Positions 62,177 through 64,000 of a stretch of DNA of 64,000 nucleotides are shown here, one piece after another. Each line of letters starts with the position of its first letter. Position 1 is the first letter of the stretch. The translations under genes and the position numbers were made by a program. Origin of the DNA: Amycolatopsis sp. (GTDB lineage Bacteria > Actinomycetota > Actinomycetes > Mycobacteriales > Pseudonocardiaceae); contig NZ_JAODNM010000079.1 of NCBI RefSeq assembly GCF_025464955.1, forward strand, positions 46,731-110,730. Direction: 5' to 3'. The notes under the pieces were generated by a model. The model was given only the letters and a program-made list of their open reading frames with translations. It made no database searches and had not been told where the DNA came from.

Positions 62177-62629
62177 TCAACGTTCACTCGGTCGTGCCAC
62201 AGCGGAGACTGCTCCCTGACTGTCCGCAACAGACAGCAGTAGACGGCATTCAGCGGATAAATGGGACCTTGTAGGATATAAGCGGCTCGGGAACCTGGGA
62301 CGGGCACCTATCCGACTGGTTCGACGCGCGTCCATCAGCACCTCTATTCTTGTTGCCGGGCAAGAGGTTCCGAGCTCAACGACGGCGCCATGGTGTGCGG
62401 CGCGCCGCCCTTGCCCTTGGACCAGCTGATTCGGCTGTCGGACCGCGCCGGTCACCAGCAGGAACACCAACGCCATCGGGCTGTGCAGCACGTCGCCGGA
62501 GTTGCCCAGCCCGATCACCGTCAGGATCGCCGGCAGCACGAGCATCCGTTTCGCCTCCGCCTGCTCACCCATCATCCGGCGGATCAGGACGAACCCGACA
62601 GCGGCGATAATGAACAGAACTTCGAACAT
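62177..62629 (-). pseudogene. Degenerate small membrane protein, DUF1453-like N-terminus
   Basis: GGGAGG site and a hydrophobic start, FEVLFIIAAVGFVLIRRMMGEQAEAKRMLVLPAILTVIGL (in parts), resemble small CcdC/DUF1453-like membrane proteins. After VFLLVTGAV (about residue 63) the sequence becomes basic and low in hydrophobicity with no membrane segments, unlike relatives, and the frame runs on to 150 residues. Likely a truncated or frameshifted gene; a real 150-residue protein cannot be excluded. Confidence 0.5.
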
Positions 62630-62942
62630 GGCTGGCCTCCCGGCTGGTTGCTGTTTCGTTTGACCAGGCCAAGATCAGGTTCGCGGCTGGGAATTCCCTT
62701 TTACCTCCACGATTTCTCAACGATCGGGGCCTGACGAACGAGACGAACCCCCGCTCGCCGCGACCGCTGATCCGAGTGTCCGATTCGACCCCCGATCAGT
62801 CCCGATCGGTCCCGATCAGTCCCGATCAGTGGGACTCGTGATATTGGCCGCATTGCCTGCCGTGTTGTTGCTTGATCACACCGGTTATATCTTCGGCTTC
62901 CTAGGCTCAAGGAAAATCCATGCGAGTTCAGGAGTTCACCCC
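62630..62942 (+). promoter_or_regulatory. Intergenic region with four 10-bp tandem repeats
   Basis: 313 bases without a gene. CCCGATCAGT at 62791, 62811 and 62821, and CCCGATCGGT at 62801, form four contiguous 10-bp units, 113 bases before the hydrolase ATG. One helical turn per unit suggests cooperative binding of a regulator. A GAGTTCAGGAGTTC-type site precedes the ATG. Confidence 0.55.
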
Positions 62943-63731
62943 ATGATGGATCGACGCAGGTTCTCCAAACTGGCCGCCGCCGGCGGCGCCGCCACCCTGT
63001 TCGCCGCGACCGGCGTGACCTCCGCCGCCTCCGCCGCGACACCTGCGGCACGGCGGAGCCTCCGCAACGTGGTGCTGGTCCACGGCGCCTACGCCGACGG
63101 TTCCTGCTGGTCGGACGTCATCCCCGGCCTGCAGGCGGCAGGCGTCACAGTCACCTCCGTGCAGAACCCGCTCACCTCACTCGCCGACGACGCCGCCGCC
63201 ACCAGGCGCGCGCTCGACCTGCAGACCGGCCCCACTGTCCTGGTAGGACACTCCTACGCCGGATCCGTGATCAGCGAAGTCGGCGATCACCCGAACGTGT
63301 CCTCTTTGGTCTATCTGTCCGCCCGCGCGCCCGAAGCCGGCGAAAACTACCCAGCGCTCGCCGCGAAGTTCCCCACTCCGCCCGCCAACGCCGGCCTCGT
63401 CTTCACCGCAGGCTTCGGCGGACTCACCGAAGACGCCTTCCTCAACGACTTCGCCAACGGCGTCCCGCGCGCCAGGGCACGAGTCCTCTACGCCGCCCAA
63501 GGCCGCGTCGCGCAAACCCTCTTCAGCACCAAGACCACCGCAGCGGCATGGCAGTCGAAGCCGTCCAGGTACCTCATCACCACCGACGACCGCACGACCA
63601 CACCCGACCTACAGCGGTTCGTCGCCAAGCGAATGAACGCGAAGACCGTCGAAATCAACTCAGGCCACCTCTCCCTGATCACCCACCCACGAACCGTCAC
63701 CGCCTTCATCCTCGACGCGGTCCGCGCCTAA
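62943..63731 (+). CDS. Tat-exported alpha/beta hydrolase
   Basis: 262 residues from the ATG at 62943. N-terminus DRRRFSKLAAAGGAATLFAATGVTSAASAA, in parts, is a Tat signal (RRxFxK) with AxA cleavage near residue 33. Mature part: VVLVHGAYADGSCW oxyanion block, nucleophile elbow GHSYAG near 101, and the catalytic His in NSGHLSLITHP near 242. Small-esterase type of the EstC/pheophorbidase-like group; substrate unknown. Monocistronic. Confidence 0.9.
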   Translation: MMDRRRFSKLAAAGGAATLFAATGVTSAASAATPAARRSLRNVVLVHGAYADGSCWSDVIPGLQAAGVTVTSVQNPLTSLADDAAATRRALDLQTGPTVLVGHSYAGSVISEVGDHPNVSSLVYLSARAPEAGENYPALAAKFPTPPANAGLVFTAGFGGLTEDAFLNDFANGVPRARARVLYAAQGRVAQTLFSTKTTAAAWQSKPSRYLITTDDRTTTPDLQRFVAKRMNAKTVEINSGHLSLITHPRTVTAFILDAVRA

Positions 63732-63746
63732 GCGGGCAGGTCAAAG

Positions 63747-63770
63747 CTCGTGAGCGTTCCGGCCGGTTCT
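63747..63770. repeat. Single arm of the CTCGTGAGTGTT palindrome, apparently interrupted
   Basis: CTCGTGAGCGTTCCGGCCGG with TTCT, the left arm seen at 12506 and 41451, but its right arm is absent up to the window end. An IS end starts 13-20 bases later. Confidence 0.55.
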
Positions 63771-63782
63771 CAGCGGCCGTGC

Positions 63783-64000
63783 TGTCTCAGGACTTCGTGA
63801 ACACATGTGTCCCACGACATCGTGAACAGTTTCTCATACCGGTGTGTCCTGGGTCGGCCCTTGGGCCGGCCCAGGACGTCTCGGGGTGAGGGGTTGGTAG
63901 CGGCGGGTGTGGTCGAGGGTGAGGATGCGGGCGAGGGTGTTGTCGATGAGGATGCTGACCCGGTCGCCTTGCCAGTGCAGAACGGCGGTTCGACCGGCCC
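63783..64000 (-). mobile_element. Right end of an IS481-like insertion sequence, cut by window edge
   Basis: TGTCTCAGGACTTCGTGAAC begins the terminal repeat. TCGTGAACA occurs twice (near 63795 and 63820) around the palindrome ACACATGTGT, as expected for transposase sites. The transposase reading frame runs inward from the edge on the minus strand. The other end and target duplication are outside the window. Confidence 0.6.
63834..64000 (-). CDS. C-terminus of an IS481-like transposase, partial
   Basis: Minus-strand frame open from the edge to a TGA at 63836-63834, about 55 codons. It reads AGRTAVLHWQGDRVSILIDN, then LARILTLDHTRRYQP and a Pro/Arg-rich tail; AGR....W..DRV.I is typical of the Mu-type C-terminal beta domain in IS481 transposases. 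The N-terminus and DDE core are outside the window. Confidence 0.65.
   Translation of the reverse strand, partial: AGRTAVLHWQGDRVSILIDNTLARILTLDHTRRYQPLTPRRPGPAQGPTQDTPV

Noticed and set aside
60781..62274. 497-codon plus-strand frame
   Set aside because: Antisense to the PiT gene and its neighbour.
62791..62830. CRISPR array
   Set aside because: Units are 10 bp and contiguous, with no spacers and no cas genes.

Overview
The window is high-GC actinobacterial DNA, most like Amycolatopsis or another Pseudonocardiaceae. This is judged from codon bias, the frequent GTG/TTG starts, several apparently leaderless promoters, an ESX-type type VII secretion (T7SS) locus, a PAS-LuxR regulator, DUF3349 and DUF4436 proteins, and palindromic intergenic repeats. 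No tRNA, rRNA or CRISPR was seen.

Layout. (1) 1-9048, minus strand: a T7SS locus read right to left. It holds two WXG100 proteins, a Pro-rich helical protein, a 1170-residue PPE-like protein with a repeated C-terminal module, and an almost complete EccC ATPase cut by the left edge. (2) 9.9-18.0 kb: chromosomal housekeeping and catabolic genes. These are a DUF4436 membrane protein, a secreted beta-propeller, a TetR regulator, an acyltransferase, a methyltransferase, a two-subunit 3-oxoacid CoA-transferase and an MBL-fold hydrolase. Their ends are marked by strong palindromes. (3) 18.1-41.5 kb: a complete-looking contractile injection system (eCIS, phage-tail-like) on the minus strand. In order it encodes sheath, tube, a Zn-ribbon baseplate protein, a Pro-rich protein, a DUF4255 cap, an AAA+ ATPase, a small basic protein, a hub adaptor, LysM, gpD, gpV, PAAR, gp25, two large J/gp6-like baseplate proteins, a gpI-like/beta-helix tail protein, a DUF6519 protein, a two-TM protein and an M15 zinc peptidase. 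A BTAD-only regulator and a 70-residue gene flank it. Most junctions overlap by 4-8 bases, so the genes are probably translated as a coupled series.

(4) 41.5-44.6 kb: a LysR regulator, divergent from a JAMM metalloprotease, SnoaL-like and VOC operon, with a good LysR box between them; a second VOC gene lies beside it. (5) 44.7-57.2 kb: an exopolysaccharide or wall-glycopolymer cluster. It has a Wzx-like flippase, a Wzc-like protein with a degenerate P-loop, a CDP-alcohol phosphotransferase with its nucleotidyltransferase, secreted beta-helix and beta-propeller proteins, two glycosyltransferases, an O-antigen-ligase/Wzy-like protein and a lipoprotein. (6) 57.2-64 kb: acyl-CoA dehydrogenase, PAS-LuxR regulator, a PiT phosphate-transporter operon, a degenerate small membrane gene, a Tat-exported alpha/beta hydrolase preceded by four 10-bp tandem repeats, and the end of an IS481-like element at the right edge.

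The best candidate for a little-described system is the eCIS with its terminal M15 peptidase/two-TM cassette. The JAMM-SnoaL-VOC module with its LysR box comes second. All calls come from reading the sequence; no database search was run.
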